From: an uncultured Prevotella sp.
GTDB lineage: Bacteria > Bacteroidota > Bacteroidia > Bacteroidales > Bacteroidaceae
Direction: 5' to 3'
Assembly (NCBI GenBank): GCA_945875635.1
Contig: CAMCLD010000006.1
Span: 1-64,000 of the forward strand
DNA: 64,000 nucleotides
Positions 1 to 8,929 of the stretch are shown one piece after another; the stretch's first letter is position 1, and the number at the start of each line of letters is the position of its first letter. The notes below the pieces were generated by a model, which was not told where the DNA came from, searched no databases, and was given only the letters and a program-made list of their open reading frames with translations. The position numbers and the translations under genes are program-made.

Positions 1-43
1 GCTCAGGAACTTATAAATAAAGTTAAATTATAGTGTTGCGGAA

Positions 44-418
44 TTAAGGATTTTTCTTTTTTCCTTTGAAATTGGGGTGTTCATGATCAAATCTTCTTTC
101 TTTTCTCACAGGATTGTCATGCTTCCACATATAATCCATCGACAGATGAACCATCAGGGAAAATGCGACAACCATAACGGCATTGGATATCCAGAACTGT
201 CTGTGCTTACCTTTAAGGTAGTTTGGGAATAGCCAGTAGCAATTCACATAATACACTATCAGTATCGCACAGGGGTGTGTGGAAAGAAGAAGGAAACGAC
301 CAAACGTCACGTCCTGCATAGGACGGATGAATGTGAATGGCATCATGAACAATGCCACCCACACCATTAGCTGCAACCAGAAATTACCCTCTCTGAGTAT
401 TCCAAATATCTTGTTCAT
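44..418 (-). pseudogene. Truncated LytS/YpdA-like sensor kinase membrane domain
   Basis: This 124-residue product has about three hydrophobic segments (around residues 13-30, 44-62 and 76-92) and ends in a short basic tail (KGKKKNP). In Bacteroidetes such an N-terminus usually belongs to a membrane histidine kinase of the LytS/YpdA type, whose cytoplasmic kinase and ATPase domains would follow. Here a stop codon comes right after the membrane part and the sequence beyond it looks AT-rich and non-coding. It lies 28 bases after the permease stop codon and is probably the last gene of the efflux operon, a place where a kinase and a LytTR regulator are often found in this phylum. It may be a remnant, or a stand-alone membrane protein of unknown role. 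The family assignment is inferred from the hydrophobic pattern and context only. Confidence 0.45.
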
Positions 419-446
419 CCAATCGTGTTATGTATGGTTTTTAATG

Positions 447-1685
447 TCACTCATATCTTATCGCCTCTATAGGGTCAAGCTTTGACGCTTTCTTGGCAGG
501 ATACCATCCAAAGAACACACCCGTAAACGTACATACAGCGAAACTCATGATGATGCTCCATAACTGTATGGACACTGGCCAATGTGCCAGAGCGTTTACT
601 GCGTATGTTGCCCCTACTCCTAAAAGGACGCCTATCACTCCTCCACTGACACTTAGCAGTATGGATTCTATTAGGAACTGGTTTAGTATGTCAATGGCGC
701 GTGCGCCGACACTCATTCTCAGTCCAATCTCTCGTGTGCGTTCCGTCACGCTGACATACATTATGTTCATGATTCCTATACCTCCTACAATGAGAGATAT
801 TCCAGCTACACATCCCAGCAGGATTGTAAGCATGTCGGTCGTTGAGTTCATCATGCTTGCAAGCTCTTCCTGCGACCTGATGTTAAAGTCATCGCTGTCT
901 GCTTCTGTTGTCTCAGTGGCATCCTTTAGCTTGTGGGTCCTACGCAGGATTGTCGTCATCTCTTCCGTTGCCTGCTCTGTCACACCTTCTGTAATGGCAG
1001 ATGCTATTATCTGTTGCAGGTATGTCTGCGCTTGTATTCTTTTCATCACGGAAGTATATGGAGCAAGAACGTAGTCATCCTGGTCCATACCCATTGAGTT
1101 ATAGCCTTTCTTCTCCATGACACCAATGACTCTGAATGGAATAGACTTGAAACGTATAACCTTACCTATAGGGTCAGAACCATCTGGGAACAGGTTGTCC
1201 ACCACAGTCTGTCCGAGCAGACATACCTTTGCACTGCTCTTTATGTCAGCATCGGTGAACATCTCTCCCTCTGCCACTTTAAGTTGCCTAATCTCAAGGT
1301 AGTCCTGGTTTGCACCAGTTATCGAAGATGGCACATTCTGATTGCCATAGATAAACTGTCCTGACGATGACACTGTAGGACTTATAGCTTTTATATACTT
1401 GCATTCGTCCCTCAGTGCTTCATAATCGGTAAGTTTCAACGTCTCCATTGAGGAGGCATCCTGCTGCACACCTCCCCTTCTGTCGGCACCCGGCGAAATC
1501 ATAATCATGTTGGAACCCATCTGGGATATATTAGCCTGTATGCTTTCCTTCGTGCCTTGGCCGATAGCAAGCATGGTGATAACCGAAGCAATGCCTATGA
1601 TTATCCCAAGTGCCGTAAGGAATGCCCGCGTCTTGTTGGCAGCTATCGCCTTAAGGGCTATCTTCAATAGATTGGCGTAATTCAT
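447..1685 (-). CDS. MacB-like ABC transporter permease
   Basis: The product is an inner-membrane permease of the MacB/FtsX type that works with the ATPase encoded just upstream and, through the adaptor and TolC-like protein, exports a substrate (macrolide, peptide or lipid-like; not predictable). The layout is typical: one N-terminal transmembrane segment (AFLTALGIIIGIASVITML), a periplasmic MacB core of roughly 200 residues, then three C-terminal membrane segments, with the family motif ERTREIGLRMSVGA before the second. The ORF track starts 25 codons earlier, but the conserved family start is the internal ATG (MNYANLLKIALKAI), giving 412 residues, the usual length. A 71-base gap separates it from the ATPase gene. 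Fourth gene of the efflux operon. Confidence 0.93.
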   Translation of the reverse strand: MNYANLLKIALKAIAANKTRAFLTALGIIIGIASVITMLAIGQGTKESIQANISQMGSNMIMISPGADRRGGVQQDASSMETLKLTDYEALRDECKYIKAISPTVSSSGQFIYGNQNVPSSITGANQDYLEIRQLKVAEGEMFTDADIKSSAKVCLLGQTVVDNLFPDGSDPIGKVIRFKSIPFRVIGVMEKKGYNSMGMDQDDYVLAPYTSVMKRIQAQTYLQQIIASAITEGVTEQATEEMTTILRRTHKLKDATETTEADSDDFNIRSQEELASMMNSTTDMLTILLGCVAGISLIVGGIGIMNIMYVSVTERTREIGLRMSVGARAIDILNQFLIESILLSVSGGVIGVLLGVGATYAVNALAHWPVSIQLWSIIMSFAVCTFTGVFFGWYPAKKASKLDPIEAIRYE

Positions 1686-1756
1686 TATAAGTATGTTTTT
1701 AATGTTCCAGCAAGGTTTGCACATATCCTTACAATGTTCAACCTGCTTGCTTATCA

Positions 1757-2509
1757 TCACTCATCTGTATTCTTTGGCAAAGCGGCAAGTCCCTCTGCGG
1801 CTGACAGGATGTTCATGTTTATCTCGTCGCTGATAACCCTTCCATCACGCAACTGTATGTTCCGGCTGGAATAGTTGGCTATGTCAGGATTATGGGTCAC
1901 GAATATGATTGTGCGTCCCTCTGCGTGCAATTTTTGGAAAAGGACGAGTATCTCGAAAGATGTTCTTGTATCAAGGTTTCCTGTTGCCTCGTCTGCAAGG
2001 ATTACAGCAGGATTGTTTACAAGTGCCCGGGCTATGGCTACTCTCTGCATCTGTCCTCCTGACATCTGGTTTGACTTATGGTAAAGTCTTTCACCAAGCC
2101 CCACAGCCTTGAGCGCATTGACAGAACGCTCCCTTCGCTCTTTTGACGACACCTCGCTATTGTACATGAGAGGCAGTTCAACATTCTCAACACTTGTGGT
2201 CTTGGGCAGCAGGTTGTAGTTCTGGAATATGAATCCTATCTTTCTGTTCCTCAATACCGCTCTCTCTGATTTTGACATTGTCCGCACTGCCACACCATCA
2301 AGATAATACTCGCCGCTCGACGGCGTGTCAAGACATCCAAGCTGGTTGAGCAACGTTGATTTTCCAGAACCAGACTTACCCATGATAGTGACAAATTCAC
2401 CCTCATATATCTTGAACGATACGCCACGCAACGCATGTACTGTCTCATTGCCGACAGTGAAGTCGCGTTTTACATCCTTTAGTTCTATTACTATCTTCTT
2501 ATCCTGCAT
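1757..2509 (-). CDS. ABC transporter ATP-binding protein (MacB/LolD type)
   Basis: This is the cytoplasmic ATPase that energises the neighbouring permease. Visible motifs are Walker A (GKSGSGKST), Q-loop region (FIFQNYNLLP), signature (MSGGQMQRVAIARAL), Walker B (VILADEATGNLD) and switch histidine (FVTHNPD). The order and the spacing match the MacB/LolD/FtsE subfamily. The length from the chosen ATG (MQDKKIVIEL) is 250 residues, including a short C-terminal extension after the H-loop that probably contacts the permease. The start suggested by the ORF track adds only five residues from a non-ATG codon. The gene is third in the tolC-like, adaptor, ATPase, permease order. Confidence 0.95.
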   Translation of the reverse strand: MQDKKIVIELKDVKRDFTVGNETVHALRGVSFKIYEGEFVTIMGKSGSGKSTLLNQLGCLDTPSSGEYYLDGVAVRTMSKSERAVLRNRKIGFIFQNYNLLPKTTSVENVELPLMYNSEVSSKERRERSVNALKAVGLGERLYHKSNQMSGGQMQRVAIARALVNNPAVILADEATGNLDTRTSFEILVLFQKLHAEGRTIIFVTHNPDIANYSSRNIQLRDGRVISDEINMNILSAAEGLAALPKNTDE

Positions 2510-2622
2510 GACTACAAACAACAATTAATCTAACGTTTTCGTTAAGCCTGATGAGCAGAGCCAAGCTTGCTTGAGCTATGCCATGGCGAGAAAAGGTACA
2601 TGAATTGAACTATTCATTCACA

Positions 2623-3840
2623 TCATTTCTTCTTCTTTCCCGGAGGTCCAGGTGCAAACGGACTTGTCTCTTGTTCAGGGGCGTTCTGCTCTTCTCCTCC
2701 AGTCACCTTAATGTCAGAAATTATACTTTCTCCAGGAGACACGCCATCGAGTATTTGTGTCTTTATGCCATCTGTCATTCCTACAGATACTTTCCTTGCA
2801 ACAATACTGCCTTCTTTCAACACCCACACCTTGTTCTTGGCATTGACATCCACAATCTTTCTGTTTCCTACGGTTTCCTTGGTTGGTGTGAAACGCAAGG
2901 CTTTTGATGGCACACATGTCACGCCGGTTTTCTCTGATGTATAGATTGTGACACTTGCCGTTAAGCCGGGCTTTAGTTTCAGGTCGGAATTCGGTGCACT
3001 TATAACGACTTCGTACGTTACGACATTATTATTAGTAGTTGCTTCCTGCCTTACTTGCATCACACGACCTGTGAAGGTGTCATCGGGATAAGCATCAACA
3101 GTAAACGTCACCCTCTCTCCTTCTTTTACATTACCTATATCTGCCTCATCAACATCTGCCACGACCTGCATGTTGGTAAGGTCTTTGGCGATGGTGAACA
3201 GCTCTGGCGTACTGAAACTCGCAGCAACAGTCTGTCCCTCTTCCACACTCTTGGACAATACCACACCATCAATAGGCGATGTAATGGTTGCATAGCCAAG
3301 GTTGGTCTTTGCCTTTGCCACATTCTGCTCCATTACACCTATCTGTGCCTTAGCCTTGTCAACGGCCTCACATGCAGTCAGATATGACAGGCGTGCAGTC
3401 TCATAGTCGTCAGCACTCACCAGTCCCTTGTTGAAGAGGGTCGTGTAGCGCTGATAGTTGGCTTTCTGATAGTTGAGTGTTGACACCTGGCTCTGATATT
3501 CGCTTCTTGCAGACTCCAGGTTACTCTGAGCTGACGACAGTTCACTCAGGAGATTTGTCTTGTCAAGTTCTGCTATCACCTGTCCCTTTCTGACCACTGA
3601 ATTGTAATCAACATATAGTTTGCTCACGATACCTGAGACCTGCGTACCTACAGAGACTGACGTTACAGGTTCTATTGTACCTGTAGCCGTAATGCTGTTC
3701 TGGATATTGCCCGTTTCAACTTTAACGGTCTCGAAACTTATCTCTTCCTTTGGTTTCCTTTGACTGAACAAGAAAATAACCACAGCCACAATAGCAATGA
3801 CCCCAACAGGAACCCATATCTTGGAAATTCTTTTCTTCAT
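2623..3840 (-). CDS. Efflux periplasmic adaptor subunit (MacA/HlyD family)
   Basis: The adaptor bridges the inner-membrane ABC permease and the outer-membrane TolC-like channel across the periplasm. The chosen ATG begins MKKRISKIW, followed by one membrane anchor (residues about 8-26). Then come a biotinyl-lipoyl half-motif (SVSVGTQVSGIVSKLYVDYN), a long coiled-coil hairpin (about residues 85-170) and the second lipoyl half (ATITSPIDGVVLSKSVEEGQ), then beta-barrel and membrane-proximal domains. The tail is proline-rich and ends in lysines (GPPGKKKK). The length of 405 residues is normal. Nearest family is MacA rather than an RND adaptor, because the partner genes encode an ABC ATPase and permease. 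Confidence 0.94.
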   Translation of the reverse strand: MKKRISKIWVPVGVIAIVAVVIFLFSQRKPKEEISFETVKVETGNIQNSITATGTIEPVTSVSVGTQVSGIVSKLYVDYNSVVRKGQVIAELDKTNLLSELSSAQSNLESARSEYQSQVSTLNYQKANYQRYTTLFNKGLVSADDYETARLSYLTACEAVDKAKAQIGVMEQNVAKAKTNLGYATITSPIDGVVLSKSVEEGQTVAASFSTPELFTIAKDLTNMQVVADVDEADIGNVKEGERVTFTVDAYPDDTFTGRVMQVRQEATTNNNVVTYEVVISAPNSDLKLKPGLTASVTIYTSEKTGVTCVPSKALRFTPTKETVGNRKIVDVNAKNKVWVLKEGSIVARKVSVGMTDGIKTQILDGVSPGESIISDIKVTGGEEQNAPEQETSPFAPGPPGKKKK

Positions 3841-3881
3841 TTTGTTAATGGTTTTATTATGTTTACATTTCAAGGATTCTA

Positions 3882-5225
3882 TTACATCTTGCCATTGGCA
3901 TAGAATTTCAACATCAGAATATTAAGTATTGCCATATATTTACTCTCAAGCTCATTTTGCTTGGCAGAGAGAAGATTGTTCTTTCCTGTCATTAGTTCAA
4001 CTATATTCTTAAGCCCAAGACTGAACTGCTCGCTCAGCAAGTCATAACTCTCTTGCTGACTCTGAGTGTTTACCTTTGCTGCCTTGTACTTGCTCTGACT
4101 GTCAACAGCCTGTATCCAATAGTTCTCTATATTCGACGACAGTTGGGTCTCAAGATTCTTCAGTTCAAGTTCGTTGCTCATCCTCGACAAGACTGCCTTG
4201 TTGACAGCTGTCTTAGTCTTTCGGTTGTCAAGCAAAGGTATAGAGACTGTAAATCCTGCCGCCATGCTCATGTTTGTCTTCAGCTGACTGCCCCATCCGT
4301 CATTGCTCATTGTCGTGGTGTTCGTTGACAAAGAGGAAACGAGACCAATGGTTGGCATCTTCTGTGCCTTGGCTATCTCCAGACTAACATCACCGGACTC
4401 TATCGCAATCTTCTGGGCGCGAATCTCAGGTCTGGTAGAAAGGGCACTGTTATAGACACTCAACATCGATGGTATCTCGGCGAGTGCATCTCCGTCTAAG
4501 CTGCCTGCTGCCTCTATGTCAAAAGGCTCATTGTCGGTAATCTCAAGAAGTTCTTTTAATTGACGCTTGAAATTACGGACATTGCTCTCTGCCGCTACTA
4601 CATTATATTCATCCTGTGCTCTCTGGGCGGTAAGCTGTGCAAGGTCTGCTCTACTCATCTTGCCAACCTCTACCATTACCTTGCCCCTATTCTCATTGAC
4701 TTTACTCGCCTCAAGAGTCTGCCTTGTCACCTCAACAGCCTCTTTGGAATATAGTATTTGATAATATAGCATCGTAATCTGTTCGTGAATACTGTTTGCC
4801 ATTGTGGCAGAATCGGCTACAGCCTGTTGCTCTGAGAGATTATTAAGCCTTATCTGGTTTCTTGTACGCTTTCCATCCCATACGGTCCAGTTGAGATTTA
4901 TGCCATAACTTCCATTGTAATACAACTTGTCAACACTCGACTGCACATAGCCATTTGCAACAGTAGCTCCTCCCTCTTCTGGGAAAGGACGAAGTATTAA
5001 GCTCTGGCTGGTTGATGCATCAAGAGAGGGCAATAATGCTGATTTCGACTCAAGCATGTCCTCGTGTGCAGACAATCTGGTTATTGATGCTTTCTTTAAG
5101 GATATATTATTCTGTGCAGCATAATCAAGACATTCCTTTAATGTCCATGTCTTAGCCGAAGCATATTCTGTCATAAATATGGAACAGAATAATATTACTA
5201 ACAATCTACCTTTATATATTCTCAT
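3882..5225 (-). CDS. TolC-like outer membrane efflux protein
   Basis: This is the outer-membrane channel of the tripartite pump. A signal peptide (about residues 1-24, ending near YASAK) is followed by the outer membrane efflux protein repeat twice: each half starts with a helix like TLKECLDYAAQNN and contains long alpha-helical stretches rich in alanine, glutamine and glutamate. The second half shows the usual PTIGLVSS beta strand and a C-terminal NNLLSAKQNELESKYMAILN helix. Length 447 residues is typical. It is the first gene of the leftward operon, 41 bases before the adaptor start. Confidence 0.93.
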   Translation of the reverse strand: MRIYKGRLLVILFCSIFMTEYASAKTWTLKECLDYAAQNNISLKKASITRLSAHEDMLESKSALLPSLDASTSQSLILRPFPEEGGATVANGYVQSSVDKLYYNGSYGINLNWTVWDGKRTRNQIRLNNLSEQQAVADSATMANSIHEQITMLYYQILYSKEAVEVTRQTLEASKVNENRGKVMVEVGKMSRADLAQLTAQRAQDEYNVVAAESNVRNFKRQLKELLEITDNEPFDIEAAGSLDGDALAEIPSMLSVYNSALSTRPEIRAQKIAIESGDVSLEIAKAQKMPTIGLVSSLSTNTTTMSNDGWGSQLKTNMSMAAGFTVSIPLLDNRKTKTAVNKAVLSRMSNELELKNLETQLSSNIENYWIQAVDSQSKYKAAKVNTQSQQESYDLLSEQFSLGLKNIVELMTGKNNLLSAKQNELESKYMAILNILMLKFYANGKM

Positions 5226-5341
5226 TTTATATATAAATAATTTAAGTTCCTGAATTTATCAATACTATGGAAAGTAAAGAAGTTATCGTTACCTACGGTC
5301 GCTGGGAGGAAGGAAAGTAAACATGAATCATAAATCTATGG

Positions 5342-5349
5342 CAAAAGTA
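5342..5349 (-). promoter_or_regulatory. Candidate -7 box for the efflux operon
   Basis: On the minus strand this reads TACTTTTG, matching the Bacteroidetes -7 consensus TAnnTTTG, about 117 bases before the TolC-like start. A second match (TAATTTTG) lies at 5374-5381. Neither has a clear TTTG at the ideal distance, so the assignment is tentative. Confidence 0.35.
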
Positions 5350-5630
5350 ACAATTATAGTTGGATATGACACACAAAATTACACCTTTATACAATATTAG
5401 CAGAGAATAGAAAATATTCCACCGATACAAAACCGTCATTTAACACCTATTAATGATAGTTCATCGAGAAAACAAGTATTCTCGAATATAGTAAACAGCA
5501 CGTACTGCAAGCGCATGCCAATTGAGAAACCAGAAATCGACTTTTGTAATAAAACGCATTCGCTGTTACATCGAGAAATACGGATAAACTGTCATAGTTA
5601 CATGGTCATGTTGACATTGCAAGTTATATC

Positions 5631-5752
5631 GCAAAGCATTGCATGAGGGATAGCAAAGCATTGCAAGTTACATCGCAAAGCATTGCAAGTGCCATCGCAA
5701 AGCTTTGCAGGAGGGATAGCAAAGCTTTGCAAATTCCATTGCAAAGCTTTGC
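5631..5752. repeat. Six palindromic 12-mers at exact 22-bp period
   Basis: The 12-mer GCAAAGC(A/T)TTGC starts at 5631, 5653, 5675, 5697, 5719 and 5741. The first three copies have A and the last three T at the variable position; the T form is a perfect palindrome (GCAAAGCTTTGC). The 10-base linkers vary. The same unit with the same 22-bp period recurs at 50915-50970. It is not a CRISPR array, because the linkers are far too short. Confidence 0.93.
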
Positions 5753-5767
5753 ATGAAAAATCAAATG

Positions 5768-5817
5768 CAAAAAAAATGGGTGGCATCAAGATGGTAAAAC
5801 TACCAATGAAGCCACCC
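5768..5817 (-). terminator. Rho-independent terminator of the nuo operon
   Basis: On the minus strand a long hairpin with outer stem GGGTGGC/GCCACCC and inner GGTA/TACC pairing is followed directly by a run of eight T (5769-5776, after one A). It lies 54 bases beyond the nuoN stop codon. Confidence 0.75.
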
Positions 5818-5870
5818 TTTTACACACCATCCGAAAGTTGCCGGACAGTTATTTCAATTCACAAGCCAAC

Positions 5871-7346
5871 CTACACAGAAGCATTAATCCAGTCGAATAT
5901 GCAACTGCATACACCAAACAGGAGTACACCCACGGTGCATAGAAGGAGAGCTAATTTTGTGGAACAGTCGCTTCTAAATGCAGGCAAAGGACTTTCCGTC
6001 TTGTTGATATACATAGCCTTTACAATAAGCAGATAGTAATAAAGACTCACTACGGTATTGACAAGTGCTATGAACACTATTGCATAAGCCCATGCACTTC
6101 CTGCCTTAGCTGCTGCAAGGAAGACAAAGAACTTGCTGAACATTCCGGCAAATGGAGGAATACCTCCAAGCGAGAAGAGTGCCAATGTCATAAGGAAAGC
6201 CAGCTTTGGATTGGTCTGGTACAATCCATCATAATCCGATATGCGGGTCTTGCCATTGTTGTTCTGCTCTACGACACTTATTATTGTGAAAACGCTCATG
6301 TTGGCTACTATATATATAAGTACATAATATAGCAGGGCTGAGGCACTCATGGTCCAGTCTGTTCCAATGGTTGCAAGCATGATATAGCCTGCCTGTGAGA
6401 TAGAGCTGAATGCCATGAACCTCTTCAGTTCCTTCTGCCTTAAAGCAAACAGGTTGGCTATCGTGATACTTAACACTACAACTATGTATAGGAGCACGTG
6501 CCATTGCTGTGCCATGGAACCAAATACATGGAATAGGATGACAAGAAGCGTATAGGCTGCAGCTCCCTTGGAAATTACACTGAGATATCCAGTCACCGTT
6601 GTTGGTGCTCCCTGATAAGTGTCAGCTGTCCAGAAGTGGAAAGGCACAAGCGACAGCTTGAATCCAAGTCCACTGAAGAAGAAGACGAGTGCCAGTATCA
6701 GCATTGGTGCAATATTTCCGTCAGAGACAAGAGACTGAAGCTTGAGGGCAACGTCATCGAAATACAATGTGCCACATGCTCCATACAGAAGACTTATTCC
6801 ATAGAGCATCACTCCGCTTGAGAAGGTAGCAGTAAGGATAAATTTCGCAGCACCTTCTGCACTCTGGTTTCTGTGTTTGTCAAATGCCACTACACAGGCA
6901 AGTGGCACACTCGCCATCTCAAGTCCTAGGAAGAATATAAGGAAATGTCCGGAACTCAACATGACAAACATACCAAGAAGTGTAGAGATAATAAGCATAT
7001 AGAACTCAGCTTCAAGACTCATCACTTTATGCTTGCCGGAATTGGAATAATCACCATACAACCATGTCTTGCTCTGTATGAAAACGACAAGCGTGCCGGC
7101 TGCAAGAATAGATTTTACTATGCCTACTCCGAACGTATTACGGTACATGTCTCCAAACAGATGGACTTCTGTGGCAGACAATAATGGCGACAATATTACA
7201 GGTAGCAAAAGGACACATGCCAATGGATTTAGCCACTTGCGGTTGTCTTTAGATACGGTTGCAAAGTCTGCAACAAAAAGGATAACCAAGGCTGCCACGA
7301 GCATAGCCTCGGGAATCATATACAGGAAATCGCTATAACTGTTCAT
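5871..7346 (-). CDS. nuoN: NADH-quinone oxidoreductase subunit N
   Basis: NuoN is one of three antiporter-like membrane subunits of the respiratory complex I proton pump. The 491-residue product is almost entirely transmembrane helices (family norm about 14). The conserved segment LSLVPFHFWTADTYQGAPT with the following lysine helix (VISKGAA) is the proton-channel signature of the proton_antipo_M family, and the discontinuous helix region GGIPPFAGMFSKF is intact. It is the last gene of the nuo operon, 20 bases after nuoM, and is followed by a strong terminator. Confidence 0.96.
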   Translation of the reverse strand: MNSYSDFLYMIPEAMLVAALVILFVADFATVSKDNRKWLNPLACVLLLPVILSPLLSATEVHLFGDMYRNTFGVGIVKSILAAGTLVVFIQSKTWLYGDYSNSGKHKVMSLEAEFYMLIISTLLGMFVMLSSGHFLIFFLGLEMASVPLACVVAFDKHRNQSAEGAAKFILTATFSSGVMLYGISLLYGACGTLYFDDVALKLQSLVSDGNIAPMLILALVFFFSGLGFKLSLVPFHFWTADTYQGAPTTVTGYLSVISKGAAAYTLLVILFHVFGSMAQQWHVLLYIVVVLSITIANLFALRQKELKRFMAFSSISQAGYIMLATIGTDWTMSASALLYYVLIYIVANMSVFTIISVVEQNNNGKTRISDYDGLYQTNPKLAFLMTLALFSLGGIPPFAGMFSKFFVFLAAAKAGSAWAYAIVFIALVNTVVSLYYYLLIVKAMYINKTESPLPAFRSDCSTKLALLLCTVGVLLFGVCSCIFDWINASV

Positions 7347-7366
7347 CGTGAATTATATTGCGAATA

Positions 7367-8863
7367 TTAAACGGTTGCTAAATAACATATATGGTTGATG
7401 ATTGGACCAACTGCATCCTCGATAGCTCCCTGCGCCCAAATAGGAAAGAGACCAAGTCCTGCCACACATGCGATAAGGCATATTACGGCTACTCTCTCAT
7501 CCCATGTCGCATCTGTGAGTTCGAGATAATGCGGGTCCGCCACCTTCTGATACAATATCTTGCCCACTACACGCAGGATATATACAGCTGTCACTACTAT
7601 TGAGGTGCAAGCTATGATTGTAGCTGTGCGGTGGAACATGTCTGCATTCTCAAAAGAACCGACAAAGATTGTCATCTCTGCCACGAAACCGGAAAAGCCC
7701 GGTAGTCCAAGGTTTGCAAGACCGGCTATCACATAACCTACCGAAAGGAATGGCATTATCTTCATGAGTCCGCCAAGCTTCCTGACATCCCTTGTATGGG
7801 TACGACCATAAATCATACCTATAAGTGCAAAGAACAAGGCTGTCATAAGACCATGTGAAAGCATCTGAAGGATGGCACCGGTGCAAGCAGTCTTAGTCAT
7901 CATAAGCAGTGCAAACAACACAAGACCACAATGCGATACGGATGAATAAGCGTTAATATATTTCAGGTCAGTCTGTACACATGCTGACAATGCACCGTAA
8001 ACAACTGAAATAGTTGTCAGTATCAGGAATATCCAAGATAGTTCACGGGCAGCATCAGGGAGTAGGAACATTGCTATGCGGAAACATCCGTATCCACCAA
8101 GTTTCATTAGTACCCCGGCATGAAGCATGGAAACAGCCGTAGGCGCACTGGCATGACCGTCAGGTGACCATGTATGGAATGGGAACAATGCTCCGAGAAC
8201 TCCAAAGCCAATGAATATGAATGGGAAGAAGACCTTCTGTACATCTACAGGTATGGAATGCTTTTGTGCTATCTCAAGGACGTTCATCGTTTCTGCTCCA
8301 CTGAAATAGTATATACCAAGCAAGCCAAGGATAAGCAATGCCGAGCCACCCATGAGCATCAGGGTCAGCTTCATAGCAGAATACTCCTTCCTGCCACTTC
8401 CCCATACTCCAATGAGGAGGTACATCGGGATGAGTGCTACCTCATAGAACATGAACATTGTGAACATGTCGATAGAGATGAAGAATCCATATACTCCAGT
8501 GGAAAGGAGCGTAAACCAAAGGAAATATTCTTTTGTAAGTGGCTTCAACTGCCATGATGCGAATGTACCAGTGAAAACGATGATGCTGGAAAGCAGAAGC
8601 ATCACAACGGATATGCCATCGACACCGACACTATAGCAGATGTTGAATGGACTGAACCACTCAATGCTATATTGAAGAAGCATCACCTCGGTATTCCCTG
8701 CTGCCCTCTGCTGCATGAAATACAGCGTCAGCCATACAGAGAGAGCGAGAAGACAGGATGAACCAGCCACCATGACACCCCTTACCTGATTAAGACTCCT
8801 TGAAACCCATAGTCCCAAGAGCATCAGTGCCGGTATTACTACGAATAATGTTAATATACTCAT
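7367..8863 (-). CDS. nuoM: NADH-quinone oxidoreductase subunit M
   Basis: NuoM is an antiporter-like proton-pumping subunit in the membrane arm of complex I. The 498-residue protein shows the family signature LFPFHTWSPDGHASAPTAVS followed by MLHAGVLMKLGGYG, and the second half-channel motif GLPGFSGFVAEM. The conserved glutamate of helix 5 lies in FMFYEVALIPMYLLIG. The length is normal. It sits between nuoL and nuoN, in the standard order. Confidence 0.96.
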   Translation of the reverse strand: MSILTLFVVIPALMLLGLWVSRSLNQVRGVMVAGSSCLLALSVWLTLYFMQQRAAGNTEVMLLQYSIEWFSPFNICYSVGVDGISVVMLLLSSIIVFTGTFASWQLKPLTKEYFLWFTLLSTGVYGFFISIDMFTMFMFYEVALIPMYLLIGVWGSGRKEYSAMKLTLMLMGGSALLILGLLGIYYFSGAETMNVLEIAQKHSIPVDVQKVFFPFIFIGFGVLGALFPFHTWSPDGHASAPTAVSMLHAGVLMKLGGYGCFRIAMFLLPDAARELSWIFLILTTISVVYGALSACVQTDLKYINAYSSVSHCGLVLFALLMMTKTACTGAILQMLSHGLMTALFFALIGMIYGRTHTRDVRKLGGLMKIMPFLSVGYVIAGLANLGLPGFSGFVAEMTIFVGSFENADMFHRTATIIACTSIVVTAVYILRVVGKILYQKVADPHYLELTDATWDERVAVICLIACVAGLGLFPIWAQGAIEDAVGPIINHICYLATV

Positions 8864-8929
8864 ATTATTCTAATTCGTTTATGTTTTATTATTACTGTTA
8901 TCTGATAAAAACCATCGTCATAATGTGGC

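Larger units (their letters stand above)
5226..5870. other. 645-bp gene-free stretch between efflux and nuo operons
   Basis: No convincing coding sequence. It holds the probable promoter region of the efflux operon (near 5342-5381), a 22-bp-periodic palindromic array (5631-5752), the nuo operon terminator (5768-5817), and a motif at 5282-5310 that resembles one at 28916-28942. The ORF at 5598-5789 consists of repeat sequence and is not a gene. Confidence 0.85.

Noticed and set aside
5631-5752. CRISPR array
   Set aside because: Units are 12 bases and linkers 10 bases, far from CRISPR dimensions, and no cas gene is near. The same holds for 20741-20828 and 50915-50970.
5598-5789. 63-residue ORF on the minus strand
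   Set aside because: It is translated from the 22-bp-period palindromic array and has a repetitive, cysteine-rich sequence with no other support.
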